Positions 7,813 through 16,218 of a stretch of DNA of 33,542 bases are shown one piece after another. This stretch comes from Nitrospirota bacterium (GTDB lineage: Bacteria > Nitrospirota > JACRHJ01). The stretch is taken from positions 1 to 33,542 of the forward strand of contig JAJYJM010000015.1 in assembly GCA_021789495.1 (NCBI GenBank), written 5' to 3'. Made by a program: the position numbers and the translations under genes. Under the pieces are notes generated by a model. That model did not search any database. It worked only from the letters and a program-made list of their open reading frames with translations, and was not told the DNA's origin. Within the stretch, counting starts at the first letter, position 1; each line of letters opens with the position of its first letter.

Positions 7813-9062
7813 TACTTCTTGTGCCTCTTTCTTCGCCTGTGGCCGTTCGACCGGCTGCGGGGCGGTAGACCGCCTGCGGGCTGTAGACCGGCTACGGGCT
7901 GTAGACCGGCTACGGAATCGGATGGCTGTTGCCGGCCCGGCTGATATTCCTCCGGCTTTTTCAGATAGCCTTCAACCATCAGGTCTTCTCCGAGTCTTGT
8001 AAAACGCATATCGAAAAGAGGTACCGCCATGTCGAGGGATTCGGGCGAGCTTCCGCCTATGGAACCCCTGGCGTCGTCGCCGCCGAGGATCTTCGGCGCG
8101 ATAAAGAATGCGGCCTTGTCCAAAACCCCGGAGCGGAGCGCCTCGGCGTTCACGCGGGAGCCGCCCTCGATGAGGACGTTTATAAGCCCCATCTTCCCGA
8201 TCTCTTCCATCAGGAGGGGGAGTTTGATTGCGTCCCCCTCCATCATCAGTATCTCCGCGCCTTTCTTCTTGAGCTCTTTTATCTTGGCGGTCGGGGCGAC
8301 GAGCGTCGTGACGATATGCGTCTTCGCCTTCGACTGGACGTTCAAGACCTTCGCGTCGAGCGGAATGCGGAGAGTGCTGTCGAGGATTATTCTTTCGGGG
8401 TCCCGCGCGTTCTCGACGTCTTCAAGGCGGGTTGTAAGGCTTGGGTCGTCCCGGAGCACGGTGCCGATGCCGACGATTATCGCGTCGGCGAAATTGCGCA
8501 ACATGTGCCCGTGCTTCCTGGCCTCCGGGCCGGTAATCCACTTCGACTCGCCGGTGGAGGTGGCGATCTTTCCGTCGAGCGTCTGGGCGACCTTCAGCGT
8601 GACGAACGGCATCCTGGTGACGATGAACTTAGTAAATACCTTGTTCAGCCTCTCGCAGCGCTCCCGGAGGACGCCGACATCCACCTGCACCCCGGCCTCG
8701 CGGAGGGTCTCGATGCCTTTCCCGGCGACCTTCGGGTTCGGGTCCGGCATCCCGACCACGACACGCCGGATGCCGCTCCCCAGTATGGCGTCCGTGCAGG
8801 GCGGAGTGAGCTTGTCCCTGTGGCAGCACGGCTCAAGGTTCACATAGAGCGTGCCGCCTTCGGCGCCCGTACCGGCATTCATCAGGGCGACGGCCTCTCC
8901 ATGCGGAGTGCCGGCCTTCCTGTGCCAGCCCTTCCCGACGATATTCCCTTCTTTTACAATCACCGCGCCGACCATCGGGTTCGGGCTTGTCCTGCCCTGC
9001 CCCATAGCGGCAAGGTCGAGCGCGATGCTCATGTAGTTTTCGTCCGTCTTTTTGTCGGACAT
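7812..9062 (-). CDS. ribD: Bifunctional pyrimidine deaminase/reductase with repeat-derived tail
   Basis: A 416-residue RibD catalysing the second and third steps from GTP to riboflavin. The N-terminal deaminase shows the zinc ligands in 'HGEAVALMNAG' and 'PCCHRDKLTPPCTDA'. The C-terminal reductase begins near 150 with 'VTLKVAQTLDGKIAT' and includes 'ITGPEARKHGHMLRN' and 'LIEGGSRVNAEAL'. The conserved protein ends near 'VEGYLKK' (about residue 370). The last 45 residues are extra: a VAGLQP hexapeptide repeat encoded by an 18-bp tandem repeat (7846-7918), then an Arg/Lys-rich end. It starts 1 nt after ppdK with no Shine-Dalgarno, so coupling is likely. The enzyme call is firm; the tail is unlikely to be catalytic. 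Confidence 0.97.
   Translation of the reverse strand: MSDKKTDENYMSIALDLAAMGQGRTSPNPMVGAVIVKEGNIVGKGWHRKAGTPHGEAVALMNAGTGAEGGTLYVNLEPCCHRDKLTPPCTDAILGSGIRRVVVGMPDPNPKVAGKGIETLREAGVQVDVGVLRERCERLNKVFTKFIVTRMPFVTLKVAQTLDGKIATSTGESKWITGPEARKHGHMLRNFADAIIVGIGTVLRDDPSLTTRLEDVENARDPERIILDSTLRIPLDAKVLNVQSKAKTHIVTTLVAPTAKIKELKKKGAEILMMEGDAIKLPLLMEEIGKMGLINVLIEGGSRVNAEALRSGVLDKAAFFIAPKILGGDDARGSIGGSSPESLDMAVPLFDMRFTRLGEDLMVEGYLKKPEEYQPGRQQPSDSVAGLQPVAGLQPAGGLPPRSRSNGHRRRKRHKK
7846..7918. repeat. 18-bp tandem repeat GTAGACCGGCTACGGGCT inside ribD
   Basis: About four copies run through the ribD 3' end: a diverged one (7846-7864), 7865-7882, 7883-7900 and 7901-7918. The 18-bp length keeps frame and yields a VAGLQP-type hexapeptide. 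The core GTAGACCGGCTAC is itself an imperfect palindrome and resembles the gcvT-end repeat. Confidence 0.9.
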
Positions 9063-9063
9063 A

Positions 9064-11745
9064 CTATTTCGTTACCGAGGCCGCCGTCCTGCCCGCCCCT
9101 TTTATGGCGGCATGGGCCGCGGCCATGCGGGCGATAGGCACGCGGTACGGAGAGCAGCTGACGTAGTTCAGGCCCGTGCGGTGGCAGAACTCCACGGACG
9201 CCGGGTCTCCGCCGTGCTCGCCGCAGATGCCGACCTTAAGCCCCGCTCTGTAAGCGCGGCCCTTCGCAACGCCCATCTTAACGAGCTGGCCCACGCCGTC
9301 CTGGTCGAGCGTAACGAACGGGTCTTTCTCAAGTATGCCGCTCTCAAGGTATCTCGTTATGAACTTTCCGGCGTCGTCGCGCGAGAAGCCGAAGGTGGTC
9401 TGAGTGAGGTCGTTCGTGCCGAAGGAGAAGAACTCGGCCTCTTTTGCTATCTCATCCGCCGTGAGCGCAGCCCTGGGGAGCTCTATCATCGTGCCGACCA
9501 TATACTGTATCTTTACCTTCTGCTCCTTCATCACGGTTTTCGCCATCTCGACGATGAGCTTCTTCTGGTTTATGAACTCCGCGATCATCCCGACCAGGGG
9601 CACCATGACCTCCGGGATAACCTTTATCTTTTTCTTGGCCAAAATAGCCGCGGCCTCGAATATCGCCCGCGCCTGCATCCGGGTAATCTCCGGATAGACA
9701 ATCCCAAGACGGCATCCCCTGTGGCCGAGCATCGGGTTGAACTCGTGGAGGTCTTCCACGCGGGCCAGGAGCTTAGACGCCTTTTTATATTTCGGAGTAT
9801 TTTCCTTTTTTTGCGCCTTCATCACGGCGACCTCACACATAAGCTCCTCGCGCTTCGGCAGGAACTCGTGGAGCGGCGGGTCGAGGAGCCTTATCGTGAC
9901 CGGCCTCCCCTTCATCTCCTGGAAAAGCCCCAGGAAGTCCGCGCGCTGCATCGGAAGAAGCTCGGCGAGCGCCTTCTCCCTGTCGGCCTCGTTGTCGGCG
10001 AGTATCATCGCCTGGACGTGCGGGAGCCTGTCCTCGGCGAAGAACATGTGCTCCGTCCTGCAAAGCCCGATGCCCTCCGCGCCGAACGATACCGCCACCT
10101 TCGCGTCCCTCGGTATGTCGGCGTTCGCCCGCACCTTGAGCGTCCTCGCCTTGTCAACCCAACCCATGAGGACGCCGAAGTCTCCGCTGACGGACGGCTC
10201 AATCGTCGGCATCTTTCCGAGCATCACCTCGCCCGTAGAGCCGTCTATCGTTATCCACTCGCCTTCCTTGACGGTAACGGAACCGGCGGTGAACCTGCCG
10301 GCCTTCTCGTCCACGCGTATGGCCTCGCAGCCCGCGACGCACGGCGTCCCCATGCCCCTGGCCACGACTGCCGCATGGCTTGTCATGCCGCCCCTCGAAG
10401 TAAGGATGCCGACGGCGGCGTCCATGCCGTGTATGTCGTCCGGGTTTGTCTCCGTCCTGACGAGTATTACCTTCTCCTTTTTGCCCTTCTCGACGGCGTC
10501 GTCCGCCGTGAACACGGCCTTTCCGACAGCCGCGCCGGGAGAGGCGTTCAGGCCCTTGGCGATTACGTTCTTCTTCGCCTTAGGGTCGATGACGGGGTGC
10601 AGGAGCTGGTCGAGCTGGGAAGGTTCGACTCTGAGTATCGCCTCCTCCTTCGTTATGAGCTTCTCCTTTACCATGTCCACGGCGATCTTGACCGCGGCCT
10701 GGGCGGTTCTCTTGCCGGTGCGTGTCTGAAGCATGTAGAGCGTACCGTCCTCGATTGTGAACTCGAAGTCCTGCACGTCACTGTAATGCCGCTCCAGACG
10801 CGTGGTTATGTCCCGAAGCTGTTTATATACCTTCGGCATCTCACCTTGGAGTTCGGCTATCGGATGCGGCGTGCGGATACCCGCGACGACGTCCTCGCCC
10901 TGGGCGTTCGTAAGATACTCGCCGTAGAACTCCTTGACGCCCGTCGCCGGGTTCCTCGTGAAGCCGACGCCGGTGGCCGACGTCTCGCCCATGTTCCCGA
11001 AGACCATCGCCTGGACGTTCACCGCCGTGCCGAGGTTGGCCGGGATGTCGTTAAGTCTCCTGTACGTGATGGCGCGGGGGTTGTTCCAGGAGCCGAACAC
11101 GGCCTCCTCTGCCATCCTGAGTTGGACCTCGGCGTCCTGCGGGAAGTCCTTCCTGGTTACGGCCTTGACCTTCTTCTTGAACTGCGCGACAATCTCCTTG
11201 AAGTCATCGGCGCTCAGGTCAACGTCGAGCTTTATCCTGCGCGCGTCCTTTTTGGCCTGAAGTATGTGCTCGAACTCATCTTTCTCGATACCCATGACGA
11301 CGTTCCCGAACATCTGGATGAACCGGCGGTAGGCGTCCCAGGAGAAGCGCTCGTTCCCGGATTTTGCGATAAGGCCCTTTATCGTGTCGTCGTTAAGGCC
11401 GAGGTTAAGGACGGTGTCCATCATGCCGGGCATGGAAAACTTCGCGCCGGAGCGGACGGAGACAAGGAGCGGATTTTGCGGATCGCCCAGCTTCTTGCTG
11501 ATTGCGGATTCGAGAGCGGAAAGGTTTTCCGCTATCTCGCTTTCCACAGAGGCGGGAATCTTCTTGCCGGAGGTGTAGTATAGTGTGCATACCTCGGTGG
11601 TTATGGTGAACCCCGGCGGCACCGGAATGCCCGCGTTTGTCATCTCCGCCAGGCCGGCGCCTTTCCCGCCCAGCAGGTCTTTCATGTCCCCCCTGCCGTC
11701 GGCCTTTCCGTTGCCGAAGAAATAAACGTATTTTGTTGCCGCCAT
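9064..11745 (-). CDS. ppdK: Pyruvate, phosphate dikinase
   Basis: An 893-residue PPDK interconverting pyruvate + ATP + Pi with PEP + AMP + PPi. Domains in order: nucleotide-binding from residue 1 (GKADGRGDMKDLLGGKGAGL), the phosphohistidine domain with H457 in 'RGGMTSHAAVVARG', and the C-terminal PEP/pyruvate barrel ('GIGLCRTEHMFF', 'HEFNPMLGHRG', 'SFGTNDLTQTTFG', 'VGICGEHGGDP', then the catalytic Cys in 'YVSCSPYRVPIARMAAA'). Length is normal for the family (about 870-900). A strong GGGAG precedes the ATG. It lies 38 nt after glyS and 1 nt before ribD. PPDK next to glyQS is, from memory, typical of deltaproteobacteria. It suggests a PPi-linked gluconeogenic or glycolytic step. Confidence 0.98.
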   Translation of the reverse strand: MAATKYVYFFGNGKADGRGDMKDLLGGKGAGLAEMTNAGIPVPPGFTITTEVCTLYYTSGKKIPASVESEIAENLSALESAISKKLGDPQNPLLVSVRSGAKFSMPGMMDTVLNLGLNDDTIKGLIAKSGNERFSWDAYRRFIQMFGNVVMGIEKDEFEHILQAKKDARRIKLDVDLSADDFKEIVAQFKKKVKAVTRKDFPQDAEVQLRMAEEAVFGSWNNPRAITYRRLNDIPANLGTAVNVQAMVFGNMGETSATGVGFTRNPATGVKEFYGEYLTNAQGEDVVAGIRTPHPIAELQGEMPKVYKQLRDITTRLERHYSDVQDFEFTIEDGTLYMLQTRTGKRTAQAAVKIAVDMVKEKLITKEEAILRVEPSQLDQLLHPVIDPKAKKNVIAKGLNASPGAAVGKAVFTADDAVEKGKKEKVILVRTETNPDDIHGMDAAVGILTSRGGMTSHAAVVARGMGTPCVAGCEAIRVDEKAGRFTAGSVTVKEGEWITIDGSTGEVMLGKMPTIEPSVSGDFGVLMGWVDKARTLKVRANADIPRDAKVAVSFGAEGIGLCRTEHMFFAEDRLPHVQAMILADNEADREKALAELLPMQRADFLGLFQEMKGRPVTIRLLDPPLHEFLPKREELMCEVAVMKAQKKENTPKYKKASKLLARVEDLHEFNPMLGHRGCRLGIVYPEITRMQARAIFEAAAILAKKKIKVIPEVMVPLVGMIAEFINQKKLIVEMAKTVMKEQKVKIQYMVGTMIELPRAALTADEIAKEAEFFSFGTNDLTQTTFGFSRDDAGKFITRYLESGILEKDPFVTLDQDGVGQLVKMGVAKGRAYRAGLKVGICGEHGGDPASVEFCHRTGLNYVSCSPYRVPIARMAAAHAAIKGAGRTAASVTK

Positions 11746-11783
11746 CTCCCTGCCCTCCCGTTTTGAATGTTTTACAGTTTTTA

Positions 11784-13850
11784 CTATACCACGATTTTCC
11801 TTATGTCCGCGATATTGAGGAACATCCCGGCCAGAAGCCCCATCAGCGCCAGGCGATTGTTCTTTATCCTTTCGTCTTTGTCCATGACCATCACATCTTC
11901 AAAGAACCTGTCCACGAACGGGCGTATCCCAGCAATGCGCGCAAGCGCACCGACATAGCGGCCCGCCTCGATATGCGAGAAGACCTCATCCCTTATTTCC
12001 CTGTAGTGGTAATACAGGTCTTTCTCGGCAGGCTCGGAGAGCAGGCTCTCGTCGAGGTTCTCATGGAAACCTTCCGGTATGATGTTCGCGACCCTCTTGA
12101 ACGCGGTTATGAACGCGGGGAAATCTCCGGATTTACGAAATTCGGAAATCGCCATGACCCGCTCCCGCACATCGAGAATGTCGTCGAAATGCGTCGCCAA
12201 AACCGAATCCGCGGTGTCGTATGCGTATCCCTCCACTGTAAGCTGACCGCTTACTCTCTGGCGGAAGAAGTCGAGAATAGAATCCTGAAGCGCGGCACGG
12301 TTCGCGTCGTCCGCTTTTAGCATGGAGACGGCCTCTGAAATGAGCGACTTCAGCGAAATTCTAAAGCCCCCCGCGTATATCATGGCGATTATACCGAGGG
12401 CGTTTCGCCTGAGGCCGTAAGGGTCTTCGGAGCCTGTCGGCGCCTTGCCTATAGAGAAAATCCCTGCGATTGTGTCAATCTTGTCCGCAATGGATACGCA
12501 GGTTCCGGCGGGGGTGGACGGAACCGAATCGCCGGAGAAACGGGGGCAGTAGTGTTCCGAGATAGCCTTAGATACCTCTTCGTTCTCGCCCGTTTTGCGG
12601 GCATATTCGCCGCCCATTATCCCCTGGAGGTTCGGGAACTCGTATACCATGCCGGTGACGAGGTCGGCCTTGCAGAGATACGCGGCGCGGGAGGCGTCTT
12701 TTGTAATCTTTTCGTTTTTATAAAGCAGACCGGCAATATATTCCGCGAGCTTCACAACGCGCGTTACCTTCTCGTATGTCGTGCCAAGCTTTATCTGGAA
12801 CACGACCTTCTTCAGGTCGTCCACGCGCCCGGAGAGCGGCTTTTTCAGGTCGTGCTCGTAAAAATATCTCGCGTCGGAGAGCCTCGCCCTGAGCACCCGT
12901 TCGTTGCCCGTCCGGACTACATCCATGTCTTCCGCTTTTGTATTCGATATGGTGATGAAGTTCGGCATCAGGTCGCCGTGCAGGTCCGTCAGGGCGAAGT
13001 AGCGCTGGTGCTCGCGCATGGAGTTTACCAGCACCTCTTTCGGGAGCATGAGGAACTCCCTGTCGAAGCTCCCCAAAACGGCTACGGGATATTCCACCAG
13101 GAAAGATATTTCCTCCAGCAGGCCCTCGTCCGGAAGCGCCTTCGCGTTAATCGAAGCCGCCGCCTGTTCCACCTGGCGGCGCACCATCTCATGGCGCGCC
13201 TCAGGGTCAACAATCGTGAAGTTGTCCCTCGTCTGGTGGATGTAGGCGTCGAAGTCCTTCACGCGGAAAACACCGGGGCTTAGGAACCTGTGCCCGCGCG
13301 TAAGTTCGCCGCTCTTTATACCGTCCAGCTCGAAATGGACAATTTCTCCGCCGAAAACGGCGAGTATCCAGTGTATCGGTCGGGCGAATCTTATCTCCCT
13401 GTCGGCCCAGCGCATGGACTTGGGAAAGGGTATAGTGAGAATAAATTTCGACAGGAGTTCCGATAGCACTTTTAGGGCTTCCGCGCCCTTTTCCTCTATC
13501 CTGGCGGAGACATATTCCCCCTTGTCCGTTGCGATAATCTTCAGGTCTTCCACTCGCACACCTTGGCCCTTGGCAAAACCTTCCACGGCCTTCGTGGGAT
13601 TCCCGGAGTCGTCGAAAGCGGCCCGCTTCGGCGGCCCGGTTACCGTGCGCGCCTCGTCAGGTTGTCGAGAAGACAGACCCTCGACATGCAGGACAAGTCG
13701 GCGAGGGTTCCCCATAGCCTTTATCTTTCCATGCGAAAGCCGCGCGTCCGAGAGCATCTTCGCCGCAATCTCTTCCATCGCGGCAAGCGCCTTAGGTATG
13801 AACCCGGCGGGAATCTCTTCGGTGCCTATTTCAAGCAGTAATTCAGACAT
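11784..13850 (-). CDS. glyS: Glycine--tRNA ligase beta subunit
   Basis: A 688-residue beta subunit of the bacterial heterotetrameric glycyl-tRNA synthetase. It carries the tRNA-recognition and HD-like domains while the alpha subunit holds the active site. Recognisable are the N-terminal 'LLLEIGTEEIPAGFIPKAL', 'FPKSMRWADREIRFARPIHW', 'VEYPVAVLGSFDREFLMLPKEVLVNSMREHQRYF' in parts, 'GIMGGEYARKTGE' and the C-terminal 'FFEDVMVMDKDERIKNNRLALM'. Length is standard (about 690). It begins 2 nt after the glyQ stop with only a weak ribosome-binding site, implying coupled synthesis of the two subunits. Confidence 0.98.
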   Translation of the reverse strand: MSELLLEIGTEEIPAGFIPKALAAMEEIAAKMLSDARLSHGKIKAMGNPRRLVLHVEGLSSRQPDEARTVTGPPKRAAFDDSGNPTKAVEGFAKGQGVRVEDLKIIATDKGEYVSARIEEKGAEALKVLSELLSKFILTIPFPKSMRWADREIRFARPIHWILAVFGGEIVHFELDGIKSGELTRGHRFLSPGVFRVKDFDAYIHQTRDNFTIVDPEARHEMVRRQVEQAAASINAKALPDEGLLEEISFLVEYPVAVLGSFDREFLMLPKEVLVNSMREHQRYFALTDLHGDLMPNFITISNTKAEDMDVVRTGNERVLRARLSDARYFYEHDLKKPLSGRVDDLKKVVFQIKLGTTYEKVTRVVKLAEYIAGLLYKNEKITKDASRAAYLCKADLVTGMVYEFPNLQGIMGGEYARKTGENEEVSKAISEHYCPRFSGDSVPSTPAGTCVSIADKIDTIAGIFSIGKAPTGSEDPYGLRRNALGIIAMIYAGGFRISLKSLISEAVSMLKADDANRAALQDSILDFFRQRVSGQLTVEGYAYDTADSVLATHFDDILDVRERVMAISEFRKSGDFPAFITAFKRVANIIPEGFHENLDESLLSEPAEKDLYYHYREIRDEVFSHIEAGRYVGALARIAGIRPFVDRFFEDVMVMDKDERIKNNRLALMGLLAGMFLNIADIRKIVV

Positions 13851-13852
13851 TC

Positions 13853-14722
13853 TTATTTCTTCATCATCGGGAAACCCATTTCTTCCCTAAGTTTCACGTA
13901 ATTTTCGGCGCACATACGGGCAAGCGCGCGCACACGCGCTATGTAACCCGTACGCTCCGTCACGCTCACCGCACCCCTGGCGTCGAGCATGTTGAAGGCG
14001 TGGGAACACTTCAGACAGTAGTCATATGCCGGGAGCACCAGACCGATTTCATTCAGCCTTTTGCACTCCGCCTCGAACATCTCGAAGAGCTTAAACTGCA
14101 TGGAGACGTCCGCCTCCTCGAAATTATACTTCGAGAACTCCACCTCGTCCCTGTGGTGAACGTCGCCGTATTTGACCCCCTTGGACCAGACGAGGTCGTA
14201 GACGTTGTCCACCTGCTGTATGTACATCGCAATGCGCTCAAGGCCGTATGTAATCTCAGCTGATACTGGCTTTAAGTCAATTCCGCCCACCTGCTGGAAA
14301 TACGTGAACTGGGTTATCTCCATCCCGTCCAGCCAGACCTCCCAGCCCAGTCCCCACGCGCCGAGGGTCGGCGATTCCCAGTCGTCCTCGACGAACCTCA
14401 CGTCGTGCTTCAGTGGATCTAGCCCAAGCTCCCGAAGCGAATCGAGATATATGTCCTGCACGTCAATGGGAGAGGGTTTCAGGATTACCTGGTATTGATA
14501 GTAATGCTGAAGGCGGTTAGGGTTATCGCCGTATCTGCCGTCAGTGGGGCGCCTTGAGGGTTCAACGTAGGCGGCGTTCCAGGGTTCCGGGCCGAGGACT
14601 CTGAGGAACGTGGACGGGTTGAACGTGCCGGCACCGGTCTCGATGTCGTAGGGCTGCATCATGCTGCAACCCCTCGAAGTCCAGTATCTGTGCAGAGCCA
14701 GTATAAGCTCCTGAAAAGTCAA
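13853..14722 (-). CDS. glyQ: Glycine--tRNA ligase alpha subunit, TTG start
   Basis: A 289-residue catalytic subunit with family blocks '[17 protein letters not shown]', '[19 protein letters not shown]', '[14 protein letters not shown]', '[15 protein letters not shown]' and '[17 protein letters not shown]'. It activates glycine and charges tRNA-Gly together with GlyS. The start codon is TTG at 14720-14722, with GGAGG 6 nt upstream. An ATG two bases upstream is in the wrong frame, so TTG is the only good in-frame start. A promoter candidate overlaps the recO end (14762-14790). A 12-bp palindrome TCCGTTAACGGA (14731-14742) overlaps the Shine-Dalgarno. Confidence 0.97.
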   Translation of the reverse strand: MTFQELILALHRYWTSRGCSMMQPYDIETGAGTFNPSTFLRVLGPEPWNAAYVEPSRRPTDGRYGDNPNRLQHYYQYQVILKPSPIDVQDIYLDSLRELGLDPLKHDVRFVEDDWESPTLGAWGLGWEVWLDGMEITQFTYFQQVGGIDLKPVSAEITYGLERIAMYIQQVDNVYDLVWSKGVKYGDVHHRDEVEFSKYNFEEADVSMQFKLFEMFEAECKRLNEIGLVLPAYDYCLKCSHAFNMLDARGAVSVTERTGYIARVRALARMCAENYVKLREEMGFPMMKK

Positions 14723-14730
14723 ACATTGCC

Positions 14731-14742
14731 TCCGTTAACGGA
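14731..14742. repeat. 12-bp palindrome TCCGTTAACGGA at the glyQ ribosome-binding site
   Basis: This perfect dyad overlaps the GGAGG (14729-14733) of glyQ and lies between the -10 candidate and the TTG start. It could be an operator half-site pair or a small hairpin limiting translation; there is no direct evidence for either. Confidence 0.5.
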
Positions 14743-14761
14743 TTTTAACGTAGAATTAGTT

Positions 14762-14790
14762 TTTTTATCAGAATTCGCTTGCAATGTCAA
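14762..14790 (-). promoter_or_regulatory. Promoter candidate for glyQ-glyS-ppdK-ribD-ribE
   Basis: The minus strand has a perfect TTGACA -35 (14785-14790) inside the recO 3' end and TAAAAA at 14762-14767 with a 17-nt spacer. Predicted start is near 14755, giving about 30 nt of leader before the TTG start. Confidence 0.5.
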
Positions 14791-15502
14791 GAGTTTTCAG
14801 CCTCTTCCCGGCTGCGGCGGACGCGAATTTGCCAAGGAAATCCAGGGCGTCTTTTTCATCCCGGCTGCCAAGCTTCAGCCTGCCTATGACCTCTGTCCCG
14901 ACCGTCTCCGCCCGCCTCAGGAAAGCCACAGTCCCTCGGCCTATCGCAGCCTCGGCAGGCGGCGAACATCTTGAGCAGTATATCGAGAACCCGCCCGCGT
15001 ACATCGCCCCAGTGAGGGCAAGGTCGGCACCGCACCTGCCGCAGGAGGAAAGCGGGATGCCAAAACCGGAAAGGCTCAGATACCGGGGGAAAAATGCCGC
15101 CAGAAGGGAGAGTGAAGCGGAAGAGCCCTCCAGGATGTCCAGGGCGGTTTCGATAAGATGAAAAACCTCGCCCGAAGCCCCGGAGACCTCGAATATCGAC
15201 ACCAGTTCAAGCATAACCGAGCCGGCGCCGTATTTTTTCAGGTCTTCCCGTATGCCCAGGCGCGCGTTGACGAGGTCGGCCGTGTCAACCCTCGCCAATG
15301 CGCCGGATTCCTTGACTGCCGCGCCAAGCATGACGGTCGCGAAGGGTTCGAGGCTCCCCAGGAAGCGCTTTCTGCTCTTCCTGGCTCCCTTGGCCATCCC
15401 CCTGATTATGCCAAAGCCGGGCGAGAAAAATATGACGACAAGGTCGGACTCGCCGTAGGGGATCGAACGGATAACTATCGCCTTCGTCTTTATCAGATTC
15501 AT
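14768..15502 (-). CDS. recO: DNA repair protein RecO
   Basis: A 244-residue RecO, which loads RecA with RecR and anneals single strands in recombination repair. The N-terminal OB-fold starts 'KTKAIVIRSIPYGESDLVVIFF' and contains 'GIIRGMAKGARKSRKRFLGSLEPF'. The central helical domain carries a zinc-finger pair: CGRC near residue 155 and CSRC about 22 residues later. Length matches the family (about 240). Translation starts at 15502. The AGGATGAC upstream, which serves as ribosome-binding site, belongs to a family-B dispersed repeat lying between radC and recO. The glyQ promoter overlaps its 3' end. Confidence 0.95.
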   Translation of the reverse strand: MNLIKTKAIVIRSIPYGESDLVVIFFSPGFGIIRGMAKGARKSRKRFLGSLEPFATVMLGAAVKESGALARVDTADLVNARLGIREDLKKYGAGSVMLELVSIFEVSGASGEVFHLIETALDILEGSSASLSLLAAFFPRYLSLSGFGIPLSSCGRCGADLALTGAMYAGGFSIYCSRCSPPAEAAIGRGTVAFLRRAETVGTEVIGRLKLGSRDEKDALDFLGKFASAAAGKRLKTLDIASEF

Positions 15503-15523
15503 GTCATCCTAAGCGAAGAATCT
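15503..15523. repeat. Dispersed repeat, family B (copy 1), at the recO start
   Basis: GTCATCCTAAGCGAAGAATCT is a short copy of the family whose fuller form is CATTCTGAG(C)G-AAGCGAAGAATC. It fills the whole gap between the radC stop and the recO ATG, and its reverse complement supplies the AGGA used as recO ribosome-binding site. Confidence 0.7.
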
Positions 15524-15524
15524 T

Positions 15525-16208
15525 TTAAATCAGGCCGGAATCCCGGAAACTGAAATAGCCGTTTTTCCCGATTATAAGGTGATCATGGACTTCTATGTCC
15601 ATGCTCTTCGCGGCGGAGACGAGCGTTGCGGTTATCTCCTTGTCCGCATAGGACGGGCGCACGTTCCCGCCGGGGTGATTATGCACGAATATCAGCGCCG
15701 CGGCCTTGTGGTGAAGCGCCCTTTCCATGACCTTGCGCGGATACACCATGGACTGGTCTATCGTCCCTTCCTGTATCGTCTCTATCTCTATTATCTCGCT
15801 CTGGGTGTTCAGGAACACGACGCGGAACTGCTCGTCCTTCAGGCCCGCCATCGTCATGCGGCAGTAGTTGATGAGGTCGGGCGCGCAGCAGACGCGCGGC
15901 TTCTTCACGACCTTTCTCTTGAGATAGAGGTCGGAGCATTCCTTGGATACCTTGACGAGTATGGCCGAGTGTTCGCCAAGTCCGGGGAAGGCGATGAGAG
16001 CCTCCAGAGATGCGTCCATTACGCCCTGGAAGTCGCCGAATTTTTCAAGGAGCGCCTTCGCCAGCGGCTTCACGTCCCGGCGCGGAATGGCATAGGTCAG
16101 AAGCAGCTCAAGGGCCTCGTAGTCGTGCAGGTTCTCAAGGCCGGACTTCTTGAACTTCTCTTTTATCCTTTTTCTGTGTTCGTGGTAGTGCGGCTTTTTC
16201 TCGTCCAT
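15525..16208 (-). CDS. radC: RadC-family JAB1/MPN metalloprotein
   Basis: A 227-residue RadC. The N-terminal helix-hairpin-helix part ('LHDYEALELLLTYAIPRRDVKPLAK', 'AFPGLGEHSA') precedes the JAMM domain with 'FIRNTQSEII'-type strand (here 'VVFLNTQSEIIE') and the metal motif 'FVHNHPGGNVRPSYADKEI', i.e. HxHPxG...SxxD near residue 176. Family members are widespread; the old claim of a DNA-repair role is not well supported, and the biochemical role is unsettled. The start at 16208 has only a modest GGGA upstream. It lies 10 nt after the radical SAM gene and directly before recO. Confidence 0.95.
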   Translation of the reverse strand: MDEKKPHYHEHRKRIKEKFKKSGLENLHDYEALELLLTYAIPRRDVKPLAKALLEKFGDFQGVMDASLEALIAFPGLGEHSAILVKVSKECSDLYLKRKVVKKPRVCCAPDLINYCRMTMAGLKDEQFRVVFLNTQSEIIEIETIQEGTIDQSMVYPRKVMERALHHKAAALIFVHNHPGGNVRPSYADKEITATLVSAAKSMDIEVHDHLIIGKNGYFSFRDSGLI

Positions 16209-16218
16209 ATTTTTCCCG

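Noticed and set aside
7929..9137. 402-codon open frame on the plus strand opposite ribD
   Set aside because: Antisense shadow of the conserved ribD; low-complexity composition, no motif, no ribosome-binding site.
9052..11583. 843-codon open frame on the plus strand opposite ppdK
   Set aside because: It is exactly antisense to a fully conserved ppdK, has no recognisable domain and is Arg/Leu/Glu-rich, as expected from the codon bias of the real gene.
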